From positions 16,665,043-16,729,042 of the forward strand of contig CM068839.1 in NCBI GenBank assembly GCA_028554795.2: a stretch of 64,000 bases of DNA, read 5' to 3'. Shown one piece after another: positions 1-12,215 of this stretch. The stretch comes from Sinohyriopsis cumingii (taxonomy: Eukaryota > Mollusca > Bivalvia > Unionida > Unionidae). A program made the translations under genes and the position numbers. The notes below the pieces were generated by a model, which saw nothing but the letters and a program-made list of their open reading frames with translations, ran no database searches and was not told where the DNA came from. Positions within the stretch are counted from its first letter, which is position 1. Each line of letters starts with the position of its first letter.

Positions 1-975
1 TTTGATATATGATTTGTCCTAAAGAAAATTGTGTCAATCTGTCCATCATGGCCAAAATGGAACCATCTTGAAAATTAGAACATAATCAACATTTGGTTTT
101 AACCAGACGACTTACAATATCTGGTAGATCATAAATGAAAATGGTGCTAAAAGACTTCTTATGATGAACTGGTTTTTAAACCAAAATACTGCAGCATGTG
201 CATCCAATATGACATCCATATCAGCTATCTTGACAGTCTTCTTGCTATTCCTAAATGGAACGTCATATCAACATGAGATTTTTACTAAAAGATTTTTTAT
301 GTCTACTTAGTCCCAAATGAAAACATTGACAATCTGACATCAAATATGGGCACCATGGTAGCCATCTTGAAAATCTTAATATCTCTACTTCTTCTGAATG
401 GAAAGTCAGTTCAGCATGGGTTTTCACAGGAAGATTTAATTTGATGTTTGGTTGGTGTAAAACAAATATTGCTAATTTAACCTCCATTTGGGCCACCAGA
501 TTGGCCATCTTGAAAACCTTGTTACAACTCTTCTTAAAGGGACGGTCATATCAACATGGAATTTGCACCAAGAGACTTTTTGCAATGTATGGTTGGTCCT
601 AAATAAAACTGGTGCCAATCTGATATCCAGTATTGCCATCATGCCTGACATCTTGAAAGTATTTTATAATTTCTATGTCTTCTAAATAAAAGTCATACCT
701 AAATGAGGTTTTCTTGAGAAAAGTTATTAGGATGTCTACTTGGTTCTGAATGAAGATGGTACCAGTCTGACATCCAGTATTGCCACAATGTCAGCCATCA
801 TGACAATCGTCTTATTGCTGCTTGTTTTAAATGGGAAGTCTTATCAGCATGGGGGTTTTCAAAGGAAGACTTCCAAGAGTGTCTGGTTAGGTCTAAACAA
901 AACTAATGATCTATCTGACATCCAACATGCCCACCATGGTGGCCAGATACTAGTGAATCAGTCAGTAAGTTTGCT
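1..975. repeat. Diverged ~145-bp tandem array
   Basis: Recurring blocks of the type TCAACATGAGATTTT - AAAAGACTT - GGTCCTAAATGAAAA - CAATCTGACATCCA - GCCATCTTGAAAATC return about every 139-149 bp (near 266, 411, 550, 694 and 843). The same family reappears at about 8395-8700. No coding signal. Confidence 0.6.
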
Positions 976-1221
976 TTTTTATATTGGCTTGCCAGTTTAG
1001 GCCAGATACCAGTGAATCAGTCTCATAGCTGACTAGTTTATAATATTGTCCAGCTAGTTTTGTCTATTGTCGTGTTAACAGAATACTCATTGAAGTTTGT
1101 AAAAACCTGGGGGTAAAATACCCAATTTGTTAAATTCTTGTGTCGTGTTCTGATGATGTTTATTAATGACTGCATACAGTGAATTTGATAGCATCAGTTA
1201 CACACAGTTGTTCTGTTTCAG

Positions 1222-1309
1222 ATTTCAACCTTGACAGAAGAAAGGGAGCAACTAATCAATAGGCAACATGCACTTGAAAGTTCTGTACAAAAATTGCAAC
1301 AGCAGATAG
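1222..1309 (+). CDS. GOLGA2: GM130 exon a (first in window)
   Basis: 88 nt, entered at phase 0 after a TTTCAG acceptor and left at phase 1 before GTATGT. It encodes 29 residues beginning ISTLTEEREQL and ending LQQQI, a heptad-type coiled coil. The preceding exon is not in the window, so phase 0 entry is inferred from the open frame and the fit to the next exon. Confidence 0.75.
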
Positions 1310-1372
1310 GTATGTCAGTCATTTCACCGTAATCATTACCATAACTTGTTTTTATTGGCGTGTAATAATGTA

Positions 1373-2045
1373 CATTGTTTGTTATAGGCTTATAATAATG
1401 TATGTAAAATTTGTGGTGGACTTGTAATAAAGTACATAAAGTTTGGGATAGGCTTGTAATGTACATAAAGTTTGTGATGGGCTTGTAATGTACATAAAGT
1501 TTGTGATAGGCTTGTAATAATGTACATAAAGTTTGTGATGGGCTTGTAATGTACATAAAGTTTGGGATAGGCTTGTTATAATGTACATAAAGTTTGGGAT
1601 AGGCTTGTAATGTACATAAAGTTTGGGATAGGCTTGTAATAATGTACGTAGAGTTTGTGACAGGCATGCAATATTGTACACAAATGTTTGTGATGGGCTT
1701 GTAATAATGCACACAAATGTTTGTGACAAGCATATACTCCTGTACATAAAGTTTGTGACAGGTTAGTAATAATGTACACAAAAGTTTGCAACAGGCTTGT
1801 AATAATTTACATAAAGTTTGTGATGCACTTGTAATAATGTACACAAGTGGTTGTGATGGGCTTGTAATAATTTACATAAAGTTTGTGACAGGCATGTAAT
1901 AATGTACACAAATGGTTGTGATGGGCTTGTAATAATGTACATAAAGTTTTGTGACAGGCTAGTAATAATGTACACAAAAGTTTGTGACAGGCTTGTAATA
2001 ATGTACATAAAGTTTGTGACAGGCTTGTAATAATATACATAAAAC
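1373..2045. repeat. ~33-bp minisatellite
   Basis: About 20 copies of a 31-37 bp unit (AATGTACATAAAGTTTGTGA - GGGCTTGTAAT) in the intron between exons a and b. Long reverse-strand frames across it, rich in YIITSLSQTLC, are produced by the repeat and are not genes. Confidence 0.85.
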
Positions 2046-2164
2046 TTCACTTAAAATTTGAGTGGTTATTGGTTTGTTTTTAATGGCACTTTTAATATTA
2101 TTGGCTGGATCAGTAACATGCTGGTGTAATTAGAGCAAAGTGCTTTTCCCAATGACATTCTAAA

Positions 2165-2255
2165 ACATCAAGCCCAGGCTGGCCTTGATGGGTATTGAAC
2201 CCATGACCATTGGACTTTGAATCCATCTCTTCAGCAACTGAGCTGACACAGTTTC
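2165..2255 (-). mobile_element. tRNA-derived SINE head (reverse)
   Basis: On the reverse strand an A-box-like GTCAGCTCAGTTGCTGAAG is followed at the usual spacing by a B-box GGGTTCAATACCC. This is the layout of a tRNA-derived SINE promoter. The body and borders are not clear. Confidence 0.5.
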
Positions 2256-2718
2256 CCAAGATATGACATACTTGTAATAAAAACTAGAGTCCAAGATTTA
2301 AATTCTGAAGGATTAGACAATTTTGTGGTTTCAGTTTTGAACATTTTGTTATTTTTGCCATGATAGTGTTTTTGTATGGACAAAATATGACAGGATTTGC
2401 TCATGCTTTTCTCAACCAGTATATGCAAGTATGTATTTGAATGTGTGAAAAACAATTCTTAACAAAAATGTGATGATTTTTAAATTATACATGTCTTTTA
2501 AAGAAAGACATTCTAGACAATTGGAAGTACCAACATTTACGGAAGGGCTCTTTCTGAAGAGTAGATATCTTCTCAGTTACAAGGCAACTAAAATTGAAGA
2601 AGATAATGTAAATCATGCTGCACTTTTGTACATTATGCGATCAGATTAACTTTTAAAAATCACTGCAAAGATTATTGTCAGTAATTTGATTTTTAATGGT
2701 ATCTCTTCACAAAACAGG

Positions 2719-2786
2719 TAAATAAGGTTTAAATATAACAAGGTTTTTATTGGAGACTATAGAACAAGGTTTTTATTGGAGACTAT
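2719..2786. repeat. 26-bp direct duplication
   Basis: AACAAGGTTTTTATTGGAGA followed by CTATAG occurs twice in direct succession. Confidence 0.6.
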
Positions 2787-3695
2787 AGATTGCTCCTCAT
2801 TAGTTTCTTATCAATAACTCTACAGTTAAGCTACATTTGTAACATGTTACTTGTGAAGTACATTTAAGTCTTGTAAATCTTGCTCTGTGTACCTTTTTAT
2901 GAAATACCTCAACTTACTTAGCACTGTATGGCCAGAATTGTGCTGATGTAACATAAAGCCCATAACATACGTAAACAGACATTCCAGTCTTACAATTTGA
3001 ATGCAAGTCATGCATAAAAGACCCTTAAATTACAAAAATACAGTGTAGTAGAAAAATATGAAAATACAACGATTGTATCAAGTCCAGATATTAGCTTGTT
3101 CTGGTTTGGTCCAGGTCTGGGTTTTTATATCAGGGAACCATACAGACTTCACAGAAGTACCTCAGATGCTTTAATCTTCCCTGTTTTGTGCAGAGTGCCT
3201 GCATGATCAAGCTTTTGCTTTTACTTTATATCATTATAAAGAAATATCATCCAAGAAATGAAAAATGAAAAGTCGTCAAATGCCAAAGGGACAGTCAGCC
3301 AGTTAGATAGTTCAAACAATCAGCAAATTATAAATCCTCAAATTAATAATGTCAAAACTTTTGAAGTATAAAATTAAAATTGGTGATTTTGTGCATAATT
3401 TCTAACTTGTTTGAAAAAAAGCATTAGAACTACTGTTTTCCTGCTATGATCAGACCAAAGGACCAGCCTATTGCATTTTTCAAAATGTTTTAGGTTTTTT
3501 TATTAAGACATATCAGACAAAAACATCCTCATTAAATATTTTGCCAAAAGTTTGTTCAGAATTCATAGTGGGCTTGTGATCAGCTTATCATTCGATTGAC
3601 TAAATTAGAAAATTGTGCATTAAATATCTCTTGGTTTGTTTTGTGTACGTAAGTAATATTTACTATTACTAACACCAAATAAAATTTTAAAGTTC

Positions 3696-4095
3696 TAAAT
3701 TCCTTAGCTGTTTCTATCCTCCAGTCCTAAATTTGCTAGATGTTTGTAACCCACAGTTCTAAATTCTCTTTATGTTTTTACCCCCTAGTCCTAGATTACC
3801 TTGATGTTTGTACCCTACAGATCTAAATTCCCTAAATCTTTGTGCCCCACAGTCCTCTATTCACTAGATGTGTCTATCCCACAATCCTAAATTCTCTGGA
3901 TGTTTGTACACCACAGTCCTAAATTCCATAGTTGTTTGTATCCCACATTCCTAAATTCCATGGATATCTGTACCACATTAGTAAATTCCATAGAAGTTTG
4001 TACCCCACAGTCCTAAATTCCATAGATGTTTGTAACCACCAGTCCTAAATTCCCTTTATATTTGTATCCTCCAGCCCTCAATATTTATGGCCCAC
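3696..4095. repeat. ~38-bp degenerate minisatellite
   Basis: About ten degenerate copies of CAGTCCTAAATTCC - ATAGATGTTTGTACCC. Intronic; no coding signal. Confidence 0.7.
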
Positions 4096-4895
4096 AATTC
4101 ATAGATTTTGCAGATGACCCATTGAACTTTGAGATTATTGGCCATCCATTGGACCAATGGTCAGAACTGTATCTCAGATGAAGCGTTAATTTATTTAATT
4201 TTTAGAATTTTGAATGTCAAAATGTAAACTAGCATTTGCAAAACAGCTCAACCGTAATATCACCATCAATTGAATTTAAAAGAAAATTGTGTGAACAATA
4301 TCTTTAGATAAGTGACAGATAATTCTGGGCAAGTAAATTTCACTTACCTCTTGCCTTAATGGACAAGTTATTTTAAGAAAATAACAGTGACAGTGGTGGT
4401 ATCATTATCATCATCATTTTGAATTTCCCATATTAAAATTGTTGAAAGTCAAATAGCTTTTTAAATAGTTGCTTTTATTCAACTTAAATTTCTGTACAAT
4501 AGCTAAATGTTTACATATGTACCTGATACTATGATTCCAGGTCTAGTATTTGAATGCGATTCTAGCTCAGCAATTTGAATACCTGGCCCCATATTCTCAA
4601 CATTTTTCTAGCAATAAATTCTAGTTCAAGGTCCAAGTCCCCTGACTTTTTACAATCTGTTGTTTTAATTAACCTACAATAACAGAACCTCTTGATTTTA
4701 TTAGTCTGTCTATAGACTGCCAAATTTCGATAACATCGATGCATCCAAAATACTGTATCTGATTTGGGGGTTTGAGCTCAATTTATTGCTGGGAACGTTT
4801 TGAGAATACTGGGCCCAGTACTTTGCCTGTGTCGTAATAATGCCGTTCACAAGTGAGGCATTATGTTGTGTGGTACACTTGTACAATATTTTCAG

Positions 4896-5037
4896 ACGAG
4901 TCAGATTCTCAGAAGACAGAATTTGAGGAGAGTGTGAAGTCTTCTACACTACAGGAGGCTCAGAGACTTCAGGAAGAGTATGATGAACTACATCAGAGAC
5001 ATGAAGCTCAGATCAGGGACAACACTCAGCTGAGCAG
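4896..5037 (+). CDS. GOLGA2: GM130 exon b
   Basis: 142 nt between a TTTTCAG acceptor and a GTCAGT donor; phase 1 in, phase 2 out. It encodes an acidic coiled coil containing EEYDELHQRHEAQIRDNTQL, similar in wording to the central coiled coil of GM130. A (CA)n tract lies about 50 nt into the following intron. Confidence 0.85.
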
Positions 5038-5734
5038 GTCAGTTGTAGTCAGAAAACTATTCTCATTTTGTCTTCTCCCCCACACACATACACACACACA
5101 CACACAAAGTGCCGTATTGGACAGAAGTTCTTGAGAATTTTCTGATAACAGCATTTCCGAACATTTCTTTCACATTACTCAGATTGTTTCAAAATTGTAT
5201 ATATTTTCAAATACAACAAATATTTAAATAATTTCAAGTAGGATGCCCATTTAAATAAAATCAAAATCATCCGTTTGTTTAGCTTGTATGGTACAGGAGA
5301 GCTTATGTTATGTATCTGATATCATTGTCATGTCATCAGCATTGTTGGTCATAATAGGTGTACACCTTTTATGTTGAGACGAGTTTTTCGGACACTGCTG
5401 CCAATAGTGACATGAAATTTGAAACATTTGTATCCTGAAGAGTGCTACACCACAATACCAAAAGTAGTTTACTATGACCTGTGACCTATGTTTCAAGTTC
5501 TAGTGATCATGTGCACCAATTATGTTTTTATGACACTGTTGTTTGTATAATCATGAAACTTGATAAGTGCATGTAGCCAGAGGAGTACAACACCATCATT
5601 CCAAATGTTGTTCACAATTAGACACTTTTCATTTTCCACTGGTCTTTTGTTTTTAGGTCAATATCGGCAACATTTTTACTTGTGTTTAAGCTTTTCAGTG
5701 CATGCAGTGTTGGGAGTACTGCATTGGCAGGAAC

Positions 5735-6360
5735 CATTATATAGTGCAGTGTAAGGAGTACTGCAATACCATTTGCAAAAACCATGTCTAGTGTAGTGTA
5801 GGGAGTACTGCAGTACCATTGTCAGAAACCATGTCTAGTGTAGTGTAGGGAGTACTGCAGTACCATCTGCAAAAACCATGTCCAGTGCAGTGTAAGGGGT
5901 ACTGCAATACCATTGGCAGGAACCATGTCTAGTGCAGTGTAGGAGTACTGCAGTAATGCTAGCAGGAACCCTGTCCAGTGCAGTGTAGGGAGTACTGCAA
6001 TACTGTTGGCAGGAACCATGTCCAGTGCAGTGTAGGGAGTAATGCAATACCATTGGCAGGAACCATGTCAAGTGCAGTGTAGGGAGTACTGTGGTACCAT
6101 ATCCATGAACCATGTCTAGTGTAGGAAGTGCTGTGGTACCATATGCATGAACCATGTCTTGCACAGTGTAAGGATCACTGCAGTACCATTAACAGGAACC
6201 ATGTCTAGTGTATTGTAAGGAGTAATGTGGTACCATTTGCAAGAACCATGTCCAGTGCTGTGTAAGGAATACTGAGGTACCATTGGCAGGAACCATATCT
6301 AGTGCAGTGTAGGGAGTTAAGCAGTACCATTGGCAGGAACCATGTCTAATGCAAACCACA
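5735..6360. repeat. 47-bp minisatellite
   Basis: About thirteen copies of a unit containing GCAGTACCATTGGCAGGAAC and CATGTCTAGTGCAGTGTAGG. Because 47 is not a multiple of three, open stretches on the reverse strand change frame; none is a gene. Confidence 0.85.
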
Positions 6361-6651
6361 TCCTTTAGTAATTTGTTGACAAATCCTACTGTCTGTTGAC
6401 TGCTATGTTTTTTTACTACTATTGCTACCAGTTTTGTCAGTCCTATTAACTTGTTTAATATAATATACCTAATTGCCTTAATTAGTGCTCACCCCACTTT
6501 TAGGGGAAAAACTTACAAAAAATGTCTCTGAGTACATTTTTTACATCAGTATGCTTTGCAAAAAAAAAGTAAGCTTCAGAAACCACATTTCTTGAAGCTT
6601 ACATGGCTGATGTCTCACTATCACTTAACTGGGTCACGTCAATATCAGAAA

Positions 6652-6726
6652 CAAATCTAAAATATTCTTTCAGCAAGACCATATTATCACCTGATATGGT
6701 CTTGCTGAAAGAATATTTTAGATTTG
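6652..6726. repeat. Perfect 33-bp inverted repeat, 9-nt loop
   Basis: Arms 6652-6684 and 6694-6726 are exact reverse complements (outer end CAAATCTAAAATATTC), separated by TATCACCTG. A second, shorter inverted repeat (GTAAGCTTCA / TGAAGCTTAC) lies just upstream at about 6569-6602. Possible foldback element or structured RNA. Confidence 0.85.
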
Positions 6727-7332
6727 TGCACTTTCAAAGTGGAGAGATTCTAACAAACAAAGAGGGATAACTCTTTTACCATATACATAGAGTGACAGTC
6801 GTTTGATACCTTTGGAGTTCATTTATTAGATGAATGTCAGTCTCATGAAATTTAATGAACCAATGATTGTGATGTACATATTAAATACTTCAACCCATTT
6901 TACTACATGCCCTGCAAGATGAAACTTTTATGCTATCCATAAATAAATGTCTTTTGTTTATACAGCAGATTGAACAATTTAAAGTCCATAGGGATCATTC
7001 TTGTCAGTGAGTTAGCTGTCATAACACTTTATTCTGTTTTTACTATTATTGCTTTCTACCAAGGGAACTTTATACCTAAAGTGTTGTCAGGTGGGTATAG
7101 TTACAGAGTCGAAGACAGTATTGTAGAAGAAAAAGAAAAAAGAAAATAATAGATTCAGTTGTTTCACATCACACAGTGTGATATGACATTAGCACATGGC
7201 AATATCACCTGTGATGGATGTAATAATTGGTGGTAGGTACAGTATGTTGGAGTCAAGGGGATACGCTTACTATCCTAAAACAAACGCTCTTGTTAACCAA
7301 TAGGAACTCTTGAATTTTTATTATTGTTGCAG

Positions 7333-7525
7333 ATTATTGGAAGAGAAAGAAGAAAGGATCTCAGATTTGGAAAGTCGGATAGAACAGATGGGCGAGGAGG
7401 CAGGCGATAAGACCCAGCTTCTAGAGAGTATTCAGAGTGACAAGACAGCTCTCAGCCGTGCACTCACACAGAATAGAGAACTCAAAGTACAATTAGCGGA
7501 ACTACAGAATGGTTTCGTCAAATTG
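7333..7525 (+). CDS. GOLGA2: GM130 exon c
   Basis: 193 nt after a TTGCAG acceptor, ending before GTAATA; phase 2 in, phase 0 out. It encodes the most conserved block seen here: LLEEKEERISDLESRIEQMG, then TALSRALTQNRELKVQLAEL, then QNGFVKL. This block is the main basis for naming the gene GM130. Confidence 0.9.
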
Positions 7526-8034
7526 GTAATATGCTTTGGTGATTCAAGATTTCTATAAGTAAGTTTGCTTGGAAGCACCATTGTCTTTGTATCCATATGC
7601 TTTTCAAAGAAAAGATGGGGAATATGTTGTCCTGTTCATTAGTGTGTATATTTCATATACATCTCCCATACTGTTGAGATAAAGACTACTGACTTTGGGA
7701 TATGACATGGAGGGTAGTTTGCACAGTGGTTTTATGATCTGAATCCATTGCCTAGTCACAATGCTTGGAGGGTAAAGATGTGTGTATGCATATATTTGTT
7801 AGTGTGGTTGGGCTAGTTATGACAGAATAATTGTGAAAATAATGGTGCTTTGCTGCAGAATTTTAGTGTTTTATGCCCAACAATAACATGGGTGTGTATA
7901 TACTATCACCATTATCACTATTTGTTTCATAAGTTGCGCATTTGTGTGCCAGGGCATTTGTGGTCCATGAACACATTTCTAGTGTTACAGGATAATCTGT
8001 ATTGGCTTATTATGTAAAATTTTGCACTTTTCAG

Positions 8035-8148
8035 AGCAATGATAACATGGAATTGTTAACAAAACTACAGACAGAAGAACATTCCTCAAAAGAGCTGATG
8101 GCCAATCTAGCACGTCAAGAAGATGAGATAAAGAAAGACAGAGAAGCG
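8035..8148 (+). CDS. GOLGA2: GM130 exon d
   Basis: 114 nt, phase 0 in and out, TTTCAG acceptor and GTAAGA donor. It encodes 38 residues (SNDNMELLTKL ... KKDREA), continuing the coiled coil directly after the conserved QNGFVKL block, as in GM130, where a NENMEL-like stretch follows. Confidence 0.87.
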
Positions 8149-8394
8149 GTAAGAATTAATTATTACATTTCATTAAAGCACATTATGAGCTTGACTGGTC
8201 AGAGACCAGAAAAGCTTGTTTCCATTGTCTCGGTGTCCTGTCCCACAAGTTTGTTATTGCTTGTACAGTGGCTTGTAAAGTGCTCAAAGGATTGCCATCA
8301 AACTATACTCACATTCATCCAAAGGTCTGCTTTATCCAGAAATGAAATAGATGCCCCTCATACATACAATTTACCACCATCTTTAAAATCAATC

Positions 8395-8700
8395 TGTTGC
8401 TATTCCTTCTGAATGGATGTTTCATATCAACATGTAGTTTATAGCAAAAGACTGCTGCTGATGTCAGGTTGGTCCCAAATGAAAATGGTGCTGATCTGAT
8501 GCCCAATGCAGCCACCATGAAGTTCATATCACTATTTCTCCTCAACAAATGGTCATAGCAGTATTGGGTTTTCACCAAAAGACATTGTATCATGTATAGT
8601 TGGTCCAAAATAAAAATGCTCACAATCTGACAGCCACAGCAATCTTCAACAATATTTTCGTGCTACTTCCCTGGTATTGGATTTTCACTTAAGGATATCC
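8395..8700. repeat. Second block of the ~145-bp family
   Basis: Contains TATCAACATGTAG, GGTCCCAAATGAAAATGGTG and CACAATCTGACAG, blocks shared with the array at 1-975. Confidence 0.5.
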
Positions 8701-8959
8701 AAAATGGAAATGTGCTGATTAAACCTTCTCTTTGGCTGCCTTCTTGAAAATCATCTTATTACTTTAATTGTTGTAGCATTATGGCTTTTTAACTAAAAGA
8801 CAACTTATGTATTTGGGCCAGAATAAGTGTGATGCCAATGTGATTTCCAAAATGTCTGTCATGGTGGCCATTTTTTCAAATTTGTTATCAATACTCCTCT
8901 TGACTGGATGGTTGTATCAACCATATTAATAAGGTTAACGTGCATCTGATTTGATGAGC

Positions 8960-9500
8960 TTGTTGGCACACTGGAGTCAGTATTTTTGATCCAGTATTGA
9001 TCAGACTTGGAATTTAAATTCTTATTCTTAATTGCTTTGACAAGTTTAATAATACAAACATAATAATGAGGTTATCTTGGATTTGATCAGCTGAATATTA
9101 TTCCATTATGGTGTCCATGTTTTTCTGATCTAATTTTGATCAAACTTGGAAGTTGAGCCTGTATCATCAAGCTCTTCGATTAATTAGATGATGAGTGAGA
9201 TCCATGCATAATTAACAACATAATTTTCACACTGAGCTTGTGAACATTTGAAAACATCTTTCTTATCTGATTTTGATCAAACTTGGAATATTGGCATATA
9301 TAATCAAGATCTTGTAAGAGTTTGATAAGGGGCAAGATCAACACATAATTAATGAGGTGATGTTTCATCTGGTTGGTTCAACTTGTTAACACTATAAAGT
9401 CTACATTTTTTATCTGATTTCAAGAAACTCGGTAATAGACCTAAATCGTTATGATGTAAAGTTAATTTCATTATGAGCAAGGTCTGTACAAAAGCTATAT
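8960..9500. repeat. Diverged ~140-bp tandem array (second family)
   Basis: The block TGATTTTGATCAAACTTGGA recurs at about 8985, 9120, 9265 and 9415. Related copies occur at about 21040-21270. Intronic, non-coding. Confidence 0.5.
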
Positions 9501-9654
9501 TTGACAGATTATTTGGTTTGAGTGGAGAGACAGATCTTGACAGAAAACATCTTTAATTTTTATCATGATCTTGAGTTTGTAAGATGTCACACATCACAAA
9601 GTGAGCCCACAAAATTCAGTGAATTAAAGAGTGATTGAAATGCCATGATGGAGA

Positions 9655-9862
9655 CTAGGTTTGGTTTGGCCAGTTTTGGTGCTTTATGGCACAGCAAAAC
9701 AAGTAGGTTACTTAGTTCAGAGATAGTTTGGAGTACAGTACCATGTCCAGGGACAAACAACAGTAGCTGACCTGAGCTGATGTATTAGTAGGATTCAACC
9801 TGAACCTTTTCAGTCATGATTCAGGCACACAAGCAGCTTAACTACTATGGCTGCTGTGCCCA
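9655..9862 (-). mobile_element. Possible SINE fragment (reverse)
   Basis: Shares GTCC(A)AGGGACAAAC-type blocks with 21727-21835, and on the reverse strand contains a B-box-like GGTTGAATCC. Degraded; weak evidence. Confidence 0.3.
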
Positions 9863-10179
9863 TTAATTGCCTCTTATAACTCTAAGGGTGCCTCAGCCAT
9901 ATTCTCTATCCTCCTGCTTAAGGGAAGCCCAAAATGAGCATTTGTTATCTTCGACCATTGCAAATACTTATTTTTGTCTCTTTTGCCTTGCTGCTTTTAT
10001 CACAAGAATTTATTTAAAGAGTGTCCAGAGAAAAGTCTGTAAACCTTTTTCAGTGAAAAACTGACAGTGGTTTAAATGTTATATTTAATCTTATTTTACA
10101 CTGAGGTGATTCTTGCCATCACTATTTAGTCAGGCACATTCCTAAAACACTTTCAGAACTTGTTACTCTTATATTACAG

Positions 10180-10338
10180 TTAGCTCTAAAAGAATTAGAA
10201 ATAAACAAGCTACAGCAAACAACTCATGAGGCCATGAAGGAGAAACTTCAGCGAGAACAGATCCAGGATCGATTACGTCATTTTGAAGCTCAGGCTCAGT
10301 TGGTGGACACATTACAGAAAGAACTGCAATCTGCACAA
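10180..10338 (+). CDS. GOLGA2: GM130 exon e
   Basis: 159 nt, phase 0 in and out, ATTACAG acceptor and GTAAGT donor. It encodes 53 residues rich in Gln, Glu and Leu (LALKELEINKLQQ ... TLQKELQSAQ). No proline; continuous heptads. Confidence 0.85.
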
Positions 10339-10455
10339 GTAAGTGAAAGATATGAATTACAGTCTTGTTTTGTGTAGAACCAGATCTACTTTCACATGTT
10401 GTGCCAGCACATCCAGTCCACACTGTGGTTTAACACATATGTTGCAGAACTTGAT

Positions 10456-10672
10456 GGGGCCCTGAGGGGTCCAAAGTGCTGCTATCTCACCTCTGTCTGC
10501 GTGGGTTTGAGTCTCAGGATCGACTGACATGGTAACGTGAGAAAGCTTGCCAGTAGCTTCTCATGGGTTGGTGATTCTTCCCGGGGTTTATCCTCCACTA
10601 TTTATACTGGCTGTATAGCCTACCTTGTGCTGAAAAATGGCATTAAACCCTACAACAACAACAACATCAGCA
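10456..10672 (+). mobile_element. tRNA-derived SINE, family A
   Basis: Starts at GGGGCCCTGAGGGG, has a B-box-like GGGTTTGAGTCTC and ends in a (CAA)n tail. It is flanked by an imperfect 12-bp target duplication, GCAGAACTT(G/C)AT, at 10444-10455 and 10673-10684. Three other copies lie at 19640, 28921 and 30195. Confidence 0.75.
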
Positions 10673-11504
10673 GCAGAACTTCATCAGCAGATGCATTAAG
10701 GATGATCATTTATGAAATGATGGAGAATGTAATATTTGGACAATATTGTACATGACTAAGGGTCCAAGCAATATAGAGCCACTAAAATATTTTATAGGGT
10801 TTAATTTTTAGTTAAGTTTCTGTCTTAATAGAAAAGTATGGAAAAAGTATTCTGTCACATATTGTCCATGAAATAATAGTTAAGTAAAGAATAAAAATGT
10901 TCATAATAAAGTTTGCACAGGTTGGAGAAATAAAAGGATTTGTTGGTGAGTGACTTTATTTTCTATATGACACAGTTTTACAGTTATTGAGATCACTACA
11001 ACTGAAATAGTGACTGTGGCTGATTTAAAGCAGTTGATAAATGACTGATTTCTCAAGGGCACATATACTTTTTTATTGATTTTATTTTATAATTTCCTTC
11101 ACAGTACTGCTGTTGTGCTAATTAAAATTGCCTTAGATATTTTTTCATTTCATCCTGTGCTGCAATTTCACTCATTGTCACAAGGTACCAATTTTCCCAG
11201 ACCAGATCGAAAGACCCAACAGATTATTAGCCAATATGATAAGGAAGCCCACCTGCCCTTCTTTTTTTGGTTTACTTTGTTTCATTCATAGAGGTGTTTG
11301 ATGAATCAACATCGCTTCTATAATCTGGTTATAAAATATTAGCTTTTACATGTTTGTGTTATCTTTACCCGTAAAGAAAAGAAAAAGAACTGTAAAGCAT
11401 TCTGTATTTTATCACTGCACACAAACCTATACAAATATCTGGTTGCTGTAATTTCCATAAGGTATTCATTGAAACACTAGTATTACTGAAAATGAAAGAC
11501 AGAA

Positions 11505-12215
11505 TTTTGAATGCTACTAGTATATGAATTCAACTAGAATTGTGAATGCTACTAGTATTTGAATGCTACTAGTATATGAATGCTAATAGTATATGAATGC
11601 TACTAGTATTTGAATGCTACTAGTATATGAATGCTAATAGTATATGAATGCTAATAGTATATGATGCTACTAGTATTTGAATGCTACTAGTATATGAATG
11701 CTAATAGTATATGAATGCTAATAGTATATGAATGCTAATAATATATGAATGCTACTAGTATATGAATGCTACTAGTATTTGAATGCTACTAGTATTTGAA
11801 TGCTAATAGTATATGAATGCTAATAATATATGAATGCTACTAGTATATGAATGCTACTAGTATATGAATTCAACTAGAATTGTGAATGCTACTAGTATTT
11901 GAATGCTACTAGTATATGAATGCTAATAGTATATGAATGCTAATAGTATATGAATGCTAATAGTATATGAATGCTAATAATATATGAATGCTACTAGTAT
12001 ATGAATGCTACTAGTATATGAATTCAACTAGAATTGTGAATGCTACTAGTATATGAATGCTAATAGTATATGAATGCTACTAGTATATGAATGCTACTAG
12101 TATATGAATGCTAATAGTATATGAATGCTAATAATATATGAATGCTACTAGTATATGAATGCTACTAGAATTATGAATGCTACTAGAATTATGAATGCTA
12201 CTAGTATATGAAAAC
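11505..12215. repeat. 17-bp minisatellite (GAATGCTACTAGTATAT)
   Basis: About 40 copies of GAATGCTACTAGTATAT and its variant GAATGCTAATAGTATAT. A higher-order block (GAATTCAACTAGAATTGT) recurs about three times, showing that multi-unit segments were duplicated. No spacers, so not CRISPR-like. Confidence 0.9.

Noticed and set aside
1218-2050. Several overlapping reverse-strand open frames rich in YIITSLSQTLC
   Set aside because: They follow the ~33-bp minisatellite, and all three frames stay open because the unit lacks stops. No conserved protein.
11505-12215. CRISPR-like array
   Set aside because: Units are contiguous 17-mers without unique spacers, in an animal genome.
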